Below the pieces are notes generated by a model. It saw only the letters and a program-made list of their open reading frames with translations, was not told the DNA's origin and searched no databases. A stretch of 64,000 bases of DNA, from assembly GCA_963716525.1 (NCBI GenBank), contig OY970315.1, positions 3,782,001 to 3,846,000 on the forward strand, in the 5' to 3' direction. This DNA comes from JBBREP01 sp963716525 (lineage in GTDB: Bacteria; Actinomycetota; Acidimicrobiia; IMCC26256; PALSA-610). The first letter of the stretch is position 1; each line of letters begins with the position of its first letter. Made by a program: the position numbers and the translations under genes. Shown piece by piece: positions 7,265 to 17,355 of the stretch.

Positions 7265-8553
7265 GGTCCACGTCACCGCTCTCGAAGCCGTAGGCGCGCG
7301 CCAGGACCTGCATCGGGTGCAGCGGCACCTTGCCCGTGTCCTCGGTGATCGCGCCGTTCGCGAGGTGGCAGTCGCCCGCGACGAGCTCGGCGTCGCTCCG
7401 TGACACGGCGTCCATCAACCCGCGCGCCACCTTCTTCGCCGCTTCGACGTTCTCGGCCCGCAGCCCCCAGGTGCCGTCGATCCCGGAGCACTTCTCGACG
7501 ATCTGCACCTTGGCGCCGGTGAGGGCCATGAGATCACGCGACTTCGGCCCGATCTGCTGAGCCCGCATGTGGCACGCGTGGTGCCACACGATCTTCGAGT
7601 ACGTGGTGCCGGGAAACTCCGTGCGCAGCGGCGACTCTCGGTGGCGCGCCATGAGGTACTCGGACGCGTCGAACGTGTTCGCGGCGACGGCGCGTGCCGC
7701 CTCGGTGCCCAGATGCGCCGGCACCTCGTGCTTCAGCACGTAGGCACACGTCGGCTGGGGCACGACGATCGGCCGGCCCGCCTCGACCGCCGGCATGAGC
7801 GCTTGCACGTTCTTGCGGGCGTGCTCCTCGAACTTCTCCTTGTTGCCGGCGTCGAGCCACGGCATGCCGCAGCACACCTGGCCCGGCGGAAGCGTGCACC
7901 CGAAGCCGTTGTGCTCGTACACGTCGACGAGCGCCCGACCGATGGCAGCCTGCTGGTACTCCACCATGCACGTGGGGAAGAGCGCCACGTCGCCGCGCGG
8001 CGCGCCGACGGTGAGGCGCACGCGCCGCCGGAACCACTGCGAGAACCGCTGGCGCGCGTACCGGGGCAACATGCGCATCCGGGAGATCCCGGTGACCCGC
8101 TCCATCGCCGCGCGCGGGTGCGAACGACAGCGACCGGTTGACGACGGGCGCGAGCGCGCTCGCCACCCTGCCTTGCTGATCGGTGCGCGCGAGTAGCTGC
8201 GCGTTGCGTCCCGGACCGTGGCCCTGCTCGTGCTCGATGATCAGCGACCGTTGCATGAGGCCCGGAAAGTCGATCACCCACTCCTGTTGCTGGTCGGGTG
8301 TGTACGGGCAGATCACGTAGCAGAGCTTGCACTGGTAGCACTCGTCGACGACGGCGCGGTGCTCCTCGGCGGCGAGCTCCTCCACGTGCGAGGTGCCGCC
8401 ACGGTCGTCGATCATCCGGAACAGGTCCTTGAAGCTCGGGCAGAGCTTCACGCACACGCGGCAGTCGCTGCAGATGTGGAACGTGCGGTCGCGCTCGGCG
8501 TGCGCGTCGCCGTCGTCGAGATATGTCGTGACTTGCGGGTCGTACAGGGGCAT
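7257..8553 (-). CDS. Fe-S oxidoreductase with CCG domains (GlpC/HdrD-like), frameshifted
   Basis: The N-terminal domain has two [4Fe-4S] motifs: C28-x2-C31-x2-C34-x3-CP and C72-x2-C75-x2-C78-x3-CP. The C-terminal part has two cysteine-rich CCG-type regions (PGQVCCGMPWLDAGN and HHACHMRAQ...VEKCSGIDG). This architecture transfers electrons in GlpC, heterodisulfide-reductase and related complexes. The two halves are in different frames: near 8112 one CG is missing from GCGCGCGG, and restoring it gives 432 residues. An AAAGGTG ribosome binding site precedes ATG 8553. It is co-transcribed with DUF3501 and follows rubrerythrin, so it probably supplies electrons for peroxide reduction. Confidence 0.88.
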
Positions 8554-8591
8554 CGAACACCTTTCGCCGGCGCGTCAGGGCACGTCGTGTC

Positions 8592-8631
8592 GCGCGTCGT
8601 GGACGCCTCCATGGACGCGTCCACGACGCGC
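8592..8631. terminator. Strong 15-bp hairpin between rubrerythrin and the Fe-S gene
   Basis: GCGCGTCGTGGACGC (8592-8606) pairs perfectly with GCGTCCACGACGCGC (8617-8631) around a 10-nt loop. It lies in the 145-nt gap downstream of the rubrerythrin stop and upstream of the Fe-S start. It could terminate or attenuate read-through, or protect the upstream mRNA. Confidence 0.55.
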
Positions 8632-8698
8632 GTGTCGCGGCGCGTCGCGACGGCCCCAGGAGTGGGGCCCGGGGCCGCTCGACGCGAACCTCGGCGCC

Positions 8699-9125
8699 TC
8701 AGGCGCCCTGCAGCTTCTTGAGACCCTCGGTGAACCGGCCCGCGTGGCTCGTCTCGGCGCGCGGCGAGCGTCTCGAGCCACTCGGCGATGTCCTCGAAGC
8801 CCTCTTCGCGCGCGGTCTTCGCGAACCCCGGGTACATCTGCGTGTACTCGTAGGTCTCGCCGGCGATCGCCGACTTGAGGTTCTCCGCGGTGCCGCCGAC
8901 GGCCTCGCCGGTGGCCGGGTCGCCGACCTCGGCGAGGAAGTCGAAGTGTCCGAACGCGTGACCGGTCTCGCCCTCGGCGACCGAGCGGAACAGCGCCGCG
9001 ATGTCGGGCTCACCCTCCACGTCGGCCTTCTGCGCGAAGTAGAGGTAACGGCGGTTCGCCTGGCTCTCGCCCGCGAACGCCTCCTTCAGGTTGTCGTGGG
9101 TCTTGGTGCCCTTCAACTCTGGCAT
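8699..9125 (-). CDS. Rubrerythrin (ferritin-like diiron protein), frameshifted near the C-terminus
   Basis: Rubrerythrins reduce hydrogen peroxide at a diiron site. The ferritin-like ligands are in place: EAFAGESQANRRYLYF (first Glu pair), EGETGHA, and ETYEY before the last helix. The final helix continues in another frame as ETSHAGRFTEGLKKLQ; the break near 8768 needs one extra GC in GCCGCGCGCC. The corrected length is 142 residues. The C-terminal rubredoxin domain of classical rubrerythrin is absent, so electrons must come from a partner, plausibly the adjacent Fe-S protein. AAGGAG precedes ATG 9125. The Fur-family gene lies just upstream. Confidence 0.9.
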
Positions 9126-9185
9126 GGAATCAGTTGCTCCTTGTGCTGGATGGTGAACGTTGGATCGAGCTCGCCGTCGAACCGT

Positions 9186-9608
9186 TCAGGGGCCGAGGCA
9201 TTCTTCGCACGTGCCGCGGTAGATCACGTCGACGTCGTCGACGTGGAACGCGAACGTGGGATCGTCGGGTACTGCGAACGCGTGCGCCGGTGCCGGGACA
9301 TCACGTACCCGCCCGCACGCCCGGCATACGAGGTGATGGTGCGCGTGCTCCACGTTGGGGTCGACGCGCACGCTGCCGGTGCCGAGATCGAGCAGGCGCA
9401 CTTCGCCGAGCGCCTCGAGGTCGTGGACGGTCTGGTAGACGGTGCGCCGCGAGATCGTGGGCATCGTCTCGCGGACCGCGTCGTGCAGTGCGTCGACCGT
9501 GGGGTGGCGCTCGTTCGCCACGAGCAGCCCGATGATGCCCTCGCGCTGCGGCGTGACCCGCATGCCCCGAGCGTGGAGCTCGGTGGTGATCGCTTCGACG
9601 CTCCGCAT
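9186..9608 (-). CDS. Fur-family transcriptional regulator (PerR/Fur-like)
   Basis: This 140-residue DNA-binding repressor has the winged-helix segment RVTPQREGIIGLL...SRRTVYQTVHDLEALGEV. The metal-binding dimerisation domain contains HAHHHLVCRACGRV and a second CxxC (GTCEECLG), giving a structural Zn site and a His-rich sensory site. Position next to rubrerythrin suggests a peroxide sensor (PerR-like) rather than an iron regulator, but the sequence alone cannot decide. ATG 9608 is chosen because TAGAGT lies 7 nt upstream and a perfect palindrome overlaps this promoter, so the gene is probably autoregulated. Confidence 0.92.
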   Translation of the reverse strand: MRSVEAITTELHARGMRVTPQREGIIGLLVANERHPTVDALHDAVRETMPTISRRTVYQTVHDLEALGEVRLLDLGTGSVRVDPNVEHAHHHLVCRACGRVRDVPAPAHAFAVPDDPTFAFHVDDVDVIYRGTCEECLGP

Positions 9609-9645
9609 GCCAGCCACTCTACTGACACAGAGTGTCAATCAACAA
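9609..9645 (-). promoter_or_regulatory. Leaderless promoter with Fur-box-like palindrome
   Basis: On the minus strand, TGACAC-TCT-GTGTCA (9623-9637) is a perfect 6+6 palindrome. It is followed by TAGAGT and, 7 nt later, the ATG. A weak TTGATT lies just upstream of the palindrome. A repressor bound here would block the -35/-10 spacer. Confidence 0.6.
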
Positions 9646-9672
9646 GTCGTGTCGATTAGTACCCTGAGGACC

Positions 9673-10626
9673 CTAGAAATTTGGGAAATGGCACGCCACG
9701 AACTGCCCGGGCTCGATCTCGCGGATCTCCGGCTCCACCTCGGCGCATTTGGTCTGCGCGTTCGGGCACCGGGTGCGGAAGCGGCAGCCCGACGGCGGCG
9801 CAACCGGCGAAGGGATCTCACCGCCGAGCGTCTGCCGTTCCGAGGCCTTGATCGCGGGATCGGGGATCGGGATCGCCGACAGCAAAGCCGCGGTGTAGGG
9901 ATGCGCGGGCCGGGCGTAGATGGCGTCGGGTGAGCCGACCTCGCACACCTTGCCGAGGTACATCACCACGACGCGGTCGCTGACGTTCTTCACGACCGCG
10001 AGGTCGTGGGCGATGAAGATCAGCGTGAGGCCGTAGCGCTCCTTCATCGCCTCGAGGAGGTTGAGGATCTGCGCCTGCACACTCACGTCGAGCGCGGAGA
10101 CCGGCTCGTCGCAGATGATCAGCTTCGGGTCGGTGGCGACGGCGCGTGCGATGGAGATGCGCTGGCACTGACCGCCCGAGAACTGGTGGGGCCGGCGGCC
10201 GCGCTGCACCGCGGGATCGAGACCGACCGCCTCCATCAGCTCGTCGACCTTCGCGTTGCGTTCGGACTCGGTGCCCATCTTCCAGATGCGCAAGCCCTCG
10301 GAGACGATGTCCTCGACCTTGCGGCGCGGGTTGAGCGAGCTGATCGGGTCCTGGAAGATCATCTGGATCTTCGTGCGGATCCGGCGCAGCTCCTCGCCCT
10401 TCAGCGCCGTGAGGTCGACGCCGTCGAACTCGACCGATCCGCTCTTGGGCGCCGGGAGCTGCATGATCGCCTTGCCCGTGGTGCTCTTGCCGCAGCCCGA
10501 CTCCCCCACCACACCGAGCGTCTCGCCCCGGAGCACGTCGAGGCTCACGTCGCTGACGGCATTCACCTTCAGACCCGTACGCCCCACCGGGAACTCCACG
10601 ACGAGGTGCTCGACCCTCAACAGCAC
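9673..10626 (-). CDS. Oligopeptide/dipeptide ABC transporter ATPase (OppF-type)
   Basis: This 317-residue ATPase of a peptide importer carries Walker A (GESGCGKST), the Q-loop (MIFQDPISSLNP), a slightly altered signature (FSGGQCQRISIARA instead of SGGQRQR), Walker B (LIICDEP) and the switch His (IFIAHDLAVV). The C-terminal oligopeptide-transporter extension has the cysteine cluster CRFRTRCPNAQTKC. It is the last gene of a five-gene minus-strand operon after OppA, B, C and D. GTG 10626 is used because no earlier in-frame start exists after the OppD stop. Confidence 0.95.
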   Translation of the reverse strand: MLLRVEHLVVEFPVGRTGLKVNAVSDVSLDVLRGETLGVVGESGCGKSTTGKAIMQLPAPKSGSVEFDGVDLTALKGEELRRIRTKIQMIFQDPISSLNPRRKVEDIVSEGLRIWKMGTESERNAKVDELMEAVGLDPAVQRGRRPHQFSGGQCQRISIARAVATDPKLIICDEPVSALDVSVQAQILNLLEAMKERYGLTLIFIAHDLAVVKNVSDRVVVMYLGKVCEVGSPDAIYARPAHPYTAALLSAIPIPDPAIKASERQTLGGEIPSPVAPPSGCRFRTRCPNAQTKCAEVEPEIREIEPGQFVACHFPNF

Positions 10627-10689
10627 GTCCTGGTCGGCGCGCAGATCGCGCGGTGCCGCTACCGGCCATGGTGCAACGCTCCCGCCACC

Positions 10690-11766
<1,077 letters not shown>

Positions 11767-11785
11767 GAGGGCGCCATCCGCCGGC

Positions 11786-12769
11786 TCACAGGGCGCTCTC
11801 CCTCACGTCGAAGCGGGCGCGGATGACATCGCCGAGATAGTTCAGCGACAGGACGGTCAGGAAGATGAACACCACCGGTTCGAGGAGCTCGTAGCCGAGA
11901 TTCCGGCTGATCGCGCTGCGGTTGTTCGCGATCAGCACGCCCCACGAGATCGAAGGGTCGTGCACGCCGATGCCGAGCACCGCGAGGCCGCCCTCGACCA
12001 CGATCACGACGCCCACGCCGAGGAGCGCGATCGAGAACATCGCGGGCAGCACGTTGGGAAGCACCTCTCGGATCATGATGCTCAGGCTGCGTGCGCCCTG
12101 GGCCCGCGCGGCCAGCACGAACTCGCGCTGTGACCAGGTGATGGCGTTGGCGCGCGTGATCCGGCCGAGCACCGGTGTGGACACGATGCCGAGCGCGATG
12201 ATGAGCACGAGCAGGCGCCGGGCCGGGCTGACCGGCGTGAACGACACCACCGTGCCGGAGATGTGGGGCTGGTCGTTGGACAGGGCCGTCACCAGCGCCA
12301 GGGCGAGGACGAGCTGCGGGATCGCCAGCATCACGTTGAACACGCCGGTGATGAGCGTGTCGACCTTGCCGCCGATGTAGCCGGCGGCGAGGCCGAGGAA
12401 CCCGCCGAACACCATGCCGAGCGCGATCGAACCGATCCCGAGCGTGAGCGAGCTGCGGGCACCCCACAGGAGCATCGAGAGCTGGTCGTGACCGGTCTCG
12501 TCGACGCCCAGGATGTGCGCCGAGTTCTTGAACGGGCCGAGCTTCACGAAGTCGAAGTACTTCCCGGCGTTGCTGAGCCCGATCCAGGGCACGAGAAACG
12601 CGACGGCCCCGAGACCGACGAGCCAGATCAGCGCGAGCCACGCCCCGATACCGAACTTGCGCGTGGGCGCCTGCTCAACGACGACCGGCCCGACGCCCTC
12701 ACCGGCGATGTCGGCGCCGCCGGACGGCACCGAGCCGCCGGTCTCGGAGTTAAGCGAGAGCTCTTGCAC
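11786..12769 (-). CDS. Peptide ABC transporter permease (OppC-type)
   Basis: This 327-residue inner-membrane subunit has an N-terminal cytoplasmic tail, a first transmembrane helix near residues 42-62, and the BPD permease domain. The EAA-type loop that docks the ATPase is near REFVLAARAQGARSLSIMIREVLPN. The segment ILGVDETGHDQLSMLLWGARSSL is the usual OppC/DppC pattern before the permease core. Its start overlaps the OppB 3' end by 20 nt, so the two are co-translated. Confidence 0.95.
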   Translation of the reverse strand: MQELSLNSETGGSVPSGGADIAGEGVGPVVVEQAPTRKFGIGAWLALIWLVGLGAVAFLVPWIGLSNAGKYFDFVKLGPFKNSAHILGVDETGHDQLSMLLWGARSSLTLGIGSIALGMVFGGFLGLAAGYIGGKVDTLITGVFNVMLAIPQLVLALALVTALSNDQPHISGTVVSFTPVSPARRLLVLIIALGIVSTPVLGRITRANAITWSQREFVLAARAQGARSLSIMIREVLPNVLPAMFSIALLGVGVVIVVEGGLAVLGIGVHDPSISWGVLIANNRSAISRNLGYELLEPVVFIFLTVLSLNYLGDVIRARFDVRESAL

Positions 12770-13709
12770 TGCGCACCCGCGGATCGAGGACCGTGTAGAG
12801 CAGGTCGATGACGACGTTGACGAGCACGTAACCGATCGCGATCACGGCTACGAAGCTCTGGATCTCCTGGTACTGCCGCTGGCTGATCGCGCTGAACAGC
12901 TCGGTGCCCATACCCGGGATCTGGAACACGACCTCGACGACGACCGTGCCGCCGATCAGGGCGCCGATGTTGAGCCCCGCCACCGTGAGGAGCGTGAGGC
13001 TCGACGGCCGCAGCGCGTGCAGCCACAGGACGCGCCGGTCGGGCATGCCCTTCGCCCGCGCCATCGCGACGTAGTCCTCCTGAAGCGTCTGGATCATGTC
13101 GCTGCGGAGCAGCCGCATGTAGCCGGCGATCTGACCGAGTGACAGCGACACCGCCGGGAGGATCATCGACTTGATGTGGTCGACGTGGTTCACGCCCCAA
13201 TAGGTGAAGTTGCTCGGCAACCACTGGTACTTCACCGCGACCACGTCGAGCAGGATGATGCCGATCACGAAGTCGGGGATCGCGATGAGCCCGAACGCGG
13301 TCGTGCCGAGCAGTTTGTCGATCCAGGTGCCGGCCCGGTAGGCCGACAGCACGCCGATCGGGATGGACAGCAGCAGCGTGAGCACCATGGCGCAGGCCAT
13401 CAGCTCGACCGACACCGGCAGCGCCCGCCGGATCTGGTCGTAGGCCGGGCTGCCACCGCTCGGACCGTGGAAGATCTGCCCGAAGTCGCCGTGCACGAAG
13501 CCCTTCAGCCAGTCGAAGTACTGCACCCAGAAGTTGCGGTCGTAGCCCAACGAGTGCCGCAGCGCGTCGATCTTCTTCGGGTCGAAGTAGCCGACCATGT
13601 TGATGACCGGGTCGCCGGGGATGAACTTGATGAGCGAGAACGAGAACAGCGTCACGAGGATCACCACGACCACGAGCGCACCGAGTCGCCGCAGGAGGTA
13701 GAAAGCCAT
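12750..13709 (-). CDS. Peptide ABC transporter permease (OppB-type)
   Basis: This 319-residue permease starts with the classic MAFYLLRRLGALVVVVILVT helix and the FIPGDPV motif of OppB/DppB. The EAA loop (DYVAMARAKGMPDRRVLWLHALRP) and the terminal DLLYTVLDPRVR motif are present. It forms the transmembrane pore with OppC. It follows OppA by 51 nt on the same strand. Confidence 0.95.
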   Translation of the reverse strand: MAFYLLRRLGALVVVVILVTLFSFSLIKFIPGDPVINMVGYFDPKKIDALRHSLGYDRNFWVQYFDWLKGFVHGDFGQIFHGPSGGSPAYDQIRRALPVSVELMACAMVLTLLLSIPIGVLSAYRAGTWIDKLLGTTAFGLIAIPDFVIGIILLDVVAVKYQWLPSNFTYWGVNHVDHIKSMILPAVSLSLGQIAGYMRLLRSDMIQTLQEDYVAMARAKGMPDRRVLWLHALRPSSLTLLTVAGLNIGALIGGTVVVEVVFQIPGMGTELFSAISQRQYQEIQSFVAVIAIGYVLVNVVIDLLYTVLDPRVRSARALA

Positions 13710-13760
13710 GACGCTGTTCCCGTTGCCCGAGCGTTACGCGTCAGCCGCCGCCGGGCCCGC

Positions 13761-15551
13761 TCACTTCGACTTCCAGAGCGGCGCGACGTCGATGCCGCTC
13801 GAGAGGCCTGGGAACGGGTCGTTTCCGGTGGCGTTCACCGACGCCTCGGTCGGCAGCTTGACGTTGTCGATGCCGTGCATGTTCGTGGACGACGGCACCG
13901 TCCACAGCGCGTAGTAGCCCCAGAGCTCCCACAGCTCCTTGGCGAACTCCTTGTTGACCGTCTCGTAGTCGGTGCGGCGGCGGTTGACGTCGGTGGTGAG
14001 GCGGGCGTCGGCCATCGCGTCGTTGATCACCTTGTCGTTGAACCCCGAGAAGTTCACCGGGTTGTCGCACACGTTCGCCTTCGGGAAGATCTGCGGCTGC
14101 GGGTCGGGTGCGGGCCCGCCGCACACCCACCAGATGTCCTGGGTGTCGGGGTCGAAGCCCGGGTGGTTACGCCAGCCCTGGGCCTGGAAGTTCCCCTGGA
14201 TCGCGTCGTTGATGTACTGCGACTGGTCGGCCTGGCGGATCGACACCTTCATGCCGGCCGCCTCCATGTAGCTCTTCACGAGCTGCGCCGACTTCAACGA
14301 CTCCGAGTCGTTGGGCGTGCCGTACTGGAACGTGAGGTCGTGGCCGGTCTCCTGCTTGTACTGGGCCACGAGCTGCTTGGCCTTGGTGAGGTTGTACGTG
14401 GGCAGGTTCGTGACGCTTGCCGGGAGGTAGCCGAGCACGCCCGGCGCGAACGGACCCGATGCCGTCTTGAGCAGGCCGTTCTGGCGGAGCTGGTTGTACT
14501 GCGCGCGGTTGAACGCGTAGCCGAACGCCTCGCGGGCCAGGTAGTCGTTGAAGGGCTCGGTCTTCTCGTTGAGAAGCGTGTAGACGATCTCGGTGTCCTT
14601 GTCGCTCTCGAGGATCTTGATCTTGCCCGACTTGGCGTCGTTCTGGAACGGCGCGATCGCCAGCGTGTTGTCGGTGACCGCGAGGTCGTCGGCCCCGGTC
14701 TCGATGTTGCCGATGAGCGTCTGGGTCTCGAGCACCGTCTGGAACGTGAGCTTGTCGAGGTAGGGCAGCGCGTTGCCGTCCTTGTCCTTGCGCCAGTAGT
14801 GCGGGTTCTTCACGACGGTGAGGTGGTTGTTCGGCACCCAGTCACCCTTGAAGATGAACGGCCCGGTGCCGATCATCTTCTTGAAGCAGTCCTTGCCCGA
14901 GTTCAGCTGGGCCTCACCCATCATGCCGAGCCGGCCGTACTGGTAGAGGTGGGCGGGGAACGCGCTCCACGGCTTGTTCATCGTGACCGTGACGGTGAGG
15001 TTGTCAGTGGCCTTCACCGACTTGACGTTCGCGTACACGAACGGGAACAGCGTGCCGACGTGCTTCGGCGTGGGATCGCCGGCGTCGGCCGTGCCACGGA
15101 AGTTGTTGAGGTTGTCGCGCACGACGGCGGCATTGAACGGCGTGCCGTCGCTGAAAGTGATGCCCGACCGGAGCTTGATGGTCCAGACCGTGAAGTCGGC
15201 GTTCGATGTGACCGACTGGGCGAGGAACGGCGCGTAGCCGCCGGTGCTGTCGGGCACCGTGAGCGTGTCGTAGACCGCGCGGGCCACCTGGATGCCGGAG
15301 ATCGCGAGCTGCGCCTCGGACAGGCACCAGCCCCCGGTGGTGTCGGCTTCGAGCGCGAGCACGGCCGAGCCGCCGTAGGTGGGCTTCAGACTGCTCTCGT
15401 TCTGTGTGGTCGGCGTGTTGCCGGTGCCGCCGTTGCTGTTGTTGTTGCCGCCGCTCCCGCCGCCGCACGCCGCGGCCACGAGGCCGAGCGTCATGGCGGC
15501 GGCGAGCGCCTTGGTGAACGAACGTCCGACGTGCGCGCGATACCGGATCAC
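13761..15551 (-). CDS. Peptide ABC transporter substrate-binding lipoprotein (OppA-type)
   Basis: This 596-residue protein is an extracytoplasmic binding component (SBP_bac_5 family). It has a signal peptide with lipobox (LVAAAC at about residue 29), a Gly/Asn-rich linker, and family hallmarks such as YGGSAVLALEADTTGGWC, TFSDGTPFNAAVVRDN and YWRKDKDGNALPYLDKL. The WRNHPGFDPDTQDIWW region lies near the binding cleft. GTG 15551 is supported by GAGGGGG upstream. It heads the opp operon; its leader has a perfect 18-bp palindrome and two 30-bp direct repeats. The transported ligand (peptide, opine or other) is not determined. Confidence 0.95.
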   Translation of the reverse strand: MIRYRAHVGRSFTKALAAAMTLGLVAAACGGGSGGNNNSNGGTGNTPTTQNESSLKPTYGGSAVLALEADTTGGWCLSEAQLAISGIQVARAVYDTLTVPDSTGGYAPFLAQSVTSNADFTVWTIKLRSGITFSDGTPFNAAVVRDNLNNFRGTADAGDPTPKHVGTLFPFVYANVKSVKATDNLTVTVTMNKPWSAFPAHLYQYGRLGMMGEAQLNSGKDCFKKMIGTGPFIFKGDWVPNNHLTVVKNPHYWRKDKDGNALPYLDKLTFQTVLETQTLIGNIETGADDLAVTDNTLAIAPFQNDAKSGKIKILESDKDTEIVYTLLNEKTEPFNDYLAREAFGYAFNRAQYNQLRQNGLLKTASGPFAPGVLGYLPASVTNLPTYNLTKAKQLVAQYKQETGHDLTFQYGTPNDSESLKSAQLVKSYMEAAGMKVSIRQADQSQYINDAIQGNFQAQGWRNHPGFDPDTQDIWWVCGGPAPDPQPQIFPKANVCDNPVNFSGFNDKVINDAMADARLTTDVNRRRTDYETVNKEFAKELWELWGYYALWTVPSSTNMHGIDNVKLPTEASVNATGNDPFPGLSSGIDVAPLWKSK

Positions 15552-15568
15552 ATGGCCCCCTCGCGGCT

Positions 15569-15586
15569 TCCGGACTCGAGTCCGGA
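15569..15586. promoter_or_regulatory. Perfect 18-bp palindrome in the oppA leader
   Basis: TCCGGACTCGAGTCCGGA is self-complementary over 18 bp and flanked by CGGC/GCCG, which extends the stem across a 1-nt bulge. It lies 18 nt before the oppA start. It could be an operator or a leader hairpin affecting translation. Confidence 0.5.
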
Positions 15587-15595
15587 GCCGCTTGT

Positions 15596-15660
15596 CAGCG
15601 ATTGCTCGTGGTGTTGCCGAAGTGCGTTGACAGCGATTGCTCGTGGTGTTGCCGAAGTGC
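15596..15660 (-). repeat. Two perfect 30-bp direct repeats upstream of oppA
   Basis: The same 30 bp (starting CAGCGATTGCTCGTGG, ending GCCGAAGTGC on the plus strand) occur at 15596-15625 and 15631-15660 with a 5-bp spacer, about three helical turns apart. A TATAGT box lies upstream near 15703-15708 on the minus strand. The pair may be tandem regulator sites in the oppA leader, or a simple duplication. Confidence 0.85.
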
Positions 15661-15739
15661 CTGGTAGGCGTGCCCGGGTGTGACGCCGGTCACGCGGCGG
15701 ACTATAGCGACGAACGCTAAGGAAGGTGTGCCGCCCGTG

Positions 15740-17329
15740 TCAACGTGCGTGGATTGCGCCGGCCGGGGGCCCTGAGCCCGCTCGCACGATGACGTTGCGC
15801 ATCCGTTCGCCGCGGCGCGTGGCCGTGCGGTCGGTGCGCAAGGTCACCCACTGGCCGACGAGCTCCACCGCTTCGGCGTCGCCCAGCAGATCGGGATCCT
15901 CGCAGCGCGCGTAGACACGCGGCACTCGATCGCGGTCGCCCGGGCCGCCGAGGTCGCACACCGCCACACCCCACAACGGCGCGCCGTCGGCGCCGTGGAC
16001 GACGGTGTAGGCGGCCACCGTCGCATCGACCTCGCCCCCTCCGGCCGCGTCCGCGGCGGCGGAACCGTCGGCCCCGTCGGCAATGGTGCGGCGGGGATGG
16101 GCCGCGTCGAGGCGCGCTTGGACCCCCGGATCGGGCGGCACCGCGGGGCCGGGCGCGCCCGAGTAGACGGCCGCGACGTGCTTGGTCATGTGCATGCCAA
16201 CGCCGGTCACGAGCCCATGGGCATCGGGCTGCTCGCGGAGTTGCCGCACCATCTCGGCGATCGAGTGCGTCATGTACCCGCTCGCGGCGCCGCCGTGGTA
16301 CGGCAACCCGCCGGTCACCGTGAGCGGTCGGGTGTCGCCCGGCGCAAGCCCGAGGGCGTCGCGCGCGAAGTGAAGACTCGACGGGAAGCAGCTGTAGAGA
16401 TCGAGCAACGCCACGTCGCCGGCGCCGACCCGCGCACCCGCGAGCGCGGCCGAGAAGACCTCGCGCATCGCCGGGCTTCGCCACAGGTCGGGGTGCTCGG
16501 CCACGTACACGGGATCGGTCGCGTAGCACCAGCTGCGCAGGTAGACGCGCCGGTCGACGGGCACGCCGAGGCGGTCGGCGGCGGTCTCGCTCGCGACGAC
16601 GACGGCCGCCGCCATGTCGACGTCCATCACCGAGATCATGTACTTCGTGTACGGGTAGCCCACCATGCGGTTGTCGGGCCGGGCCGTCTCGATGTCGGCG
16701 GCGGTGCGCGCCACCGGGAACCATGCGTCGGGATTCGCCGCGGCCACTTCGGTCATCGGCGCGAGCATCCCTGCGATCTCGTGGCGGTACTCGTCGAGTG
16801 GTGAACCGAGGTGCGCGCGGCGGGCATTGTCGAACAGCGCGAAGGTCAGCCACGCCTGGAACACCTCGTGCGCCACCTCCGCCGGATGGAACGGCGCCTC
16901 CCACGGGAACGGGCGGGGCTCGGCGGGGGCGAAGGACGCCACGTACTCCCCGCCCCGCTTCGCCACCGCCTTCTGCGTGGCGAGCGCCTCACCGCTCACC
17001 ACCACGACGACGTCGAGCTCGCCCGCAAGAATGCGTTCGGCCGACGCGTTGACGAGCTGCTGCGGTGTGGTGCCGCCGATACCGCTGTAATAGCGGCGCG
17101 CCGGCGCGATGCCGAGGCGGTCGGCGAGACGCTCGGGCGCGCTGTCGTACTGCCACGTCTGGCAGTACACGACCTCGAGCGCGTCGACCGCGCCGAGCAC
17201 CGCGCTCGTGGCGTGGGCGTCGCTCGCCGCGGCGTGGACGGCGTCGGTCCACATGTCGAGCGGTTCGGGCGCGTCGAGCCCGCGCCACGTGGTTGACCCC
17301 ACACCGATCACGCACACCCGGTCTGCCAT
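15740..17329 (-). CDS. Thiolase-superfamily protein (acetyl-CoA acetyltransferase/lipid-transfer type)
   Basis: This 529-residue protein has the thiolase-like fold of the SCP-x/'lipid transfer' group. It starts MADRVCVIGVGSTTWRG and carries the typical YYSGIGGTTPQQLVNASAERI and VVVVSGEALATQ strands. Later come DLYSCFPSSLHFARDALGL (Cys in the active-site region) and TGGLPYHGGAASGYMTHSI. A C-terminal extension (VAAYTVVHGADGAPLWGVA) resembles the OB-like domain of such proteins. The reaction could be thiolytic cleavage or an aldol-type step on acyl-CoA; it cannot be fixed here. It is divergent from the dehydrogenase at 17356, sharing a 26-bp promoter region. Confidence 0.88.
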   Translation of the reverse strand: MADRVCVIGVGSTTWRGLDAPEPLDMWTDAVHAAASDAHATSAVLGAVDALEVVYCQTWQYDSAPERLADRLGIAPARRYYSGIGGTTPQQLVNASAERILAGELDVVVVVSGEALATQKAVAKRGGEYVASFAPAEPRPFPWEAPFHPAEVAHEVFQAWLTFALFDNARRAHLGSPLDEYRHEIAGMLAPMTEVAAANPDAWFPVARTAADIETARPDNRMVGYPYTKYMISVMDVDMAAAVVVASETAADRLGVPVDRRVYLRSWCYATDPVYVAEHPDLWRSPAMREVFSAALAGARVGAGDVALLDLYSCFPSSLHFARDALGLAPGDTRPLTVTGGLPYHGGAASGYMTHSIAEMVRQLREQPDAHGLVTGVGMHMTKHVAAVYSGAPGPAVPPDPGVQARLDAAHPRRTIADGADGSAAADAAGGGEVDATVAAYTVVHGADGAPLWGVAVCDLGGPGDRDRVPRVYARCEDPDLLGDAEAVELVGQWVTLRTDRTATRRGERMRNVIVRAGSGPPAGAIHAR

Positions 17330-17355
17330 TCGGGCAGCAATGTAGGGTCGTCGGC
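17330..17355. promoter_or_regulatory. Overlapping divergent leaderless promoters
   Basis: On the plus strand TAGGGT ends 7 nt before ATG 17356. On the minus strand TACATT ends 9 nt before ATG 17329. The two boxes overlap within 26 bp, so both mRNAs are probably leaderless and the promoters compete or are co-controlled. Confidence 0.5.

Noticed and set aside
15596..15660. Minimal CRISPR array (two 30-bp repeats)
   Set aside because: The spacer is only 5 bp and there are no cas genes nearby; a leader duplication is a better explanation.
13176..15683. Plus-strand open frame of 835 codons antisense to the opp genes
   Set aside because: Its product is dominated by Arg, His, Val and Glu with no domain, as expected for the antisense of a high-GC gene; the minus-strand OppA and OppB are unambiguous.
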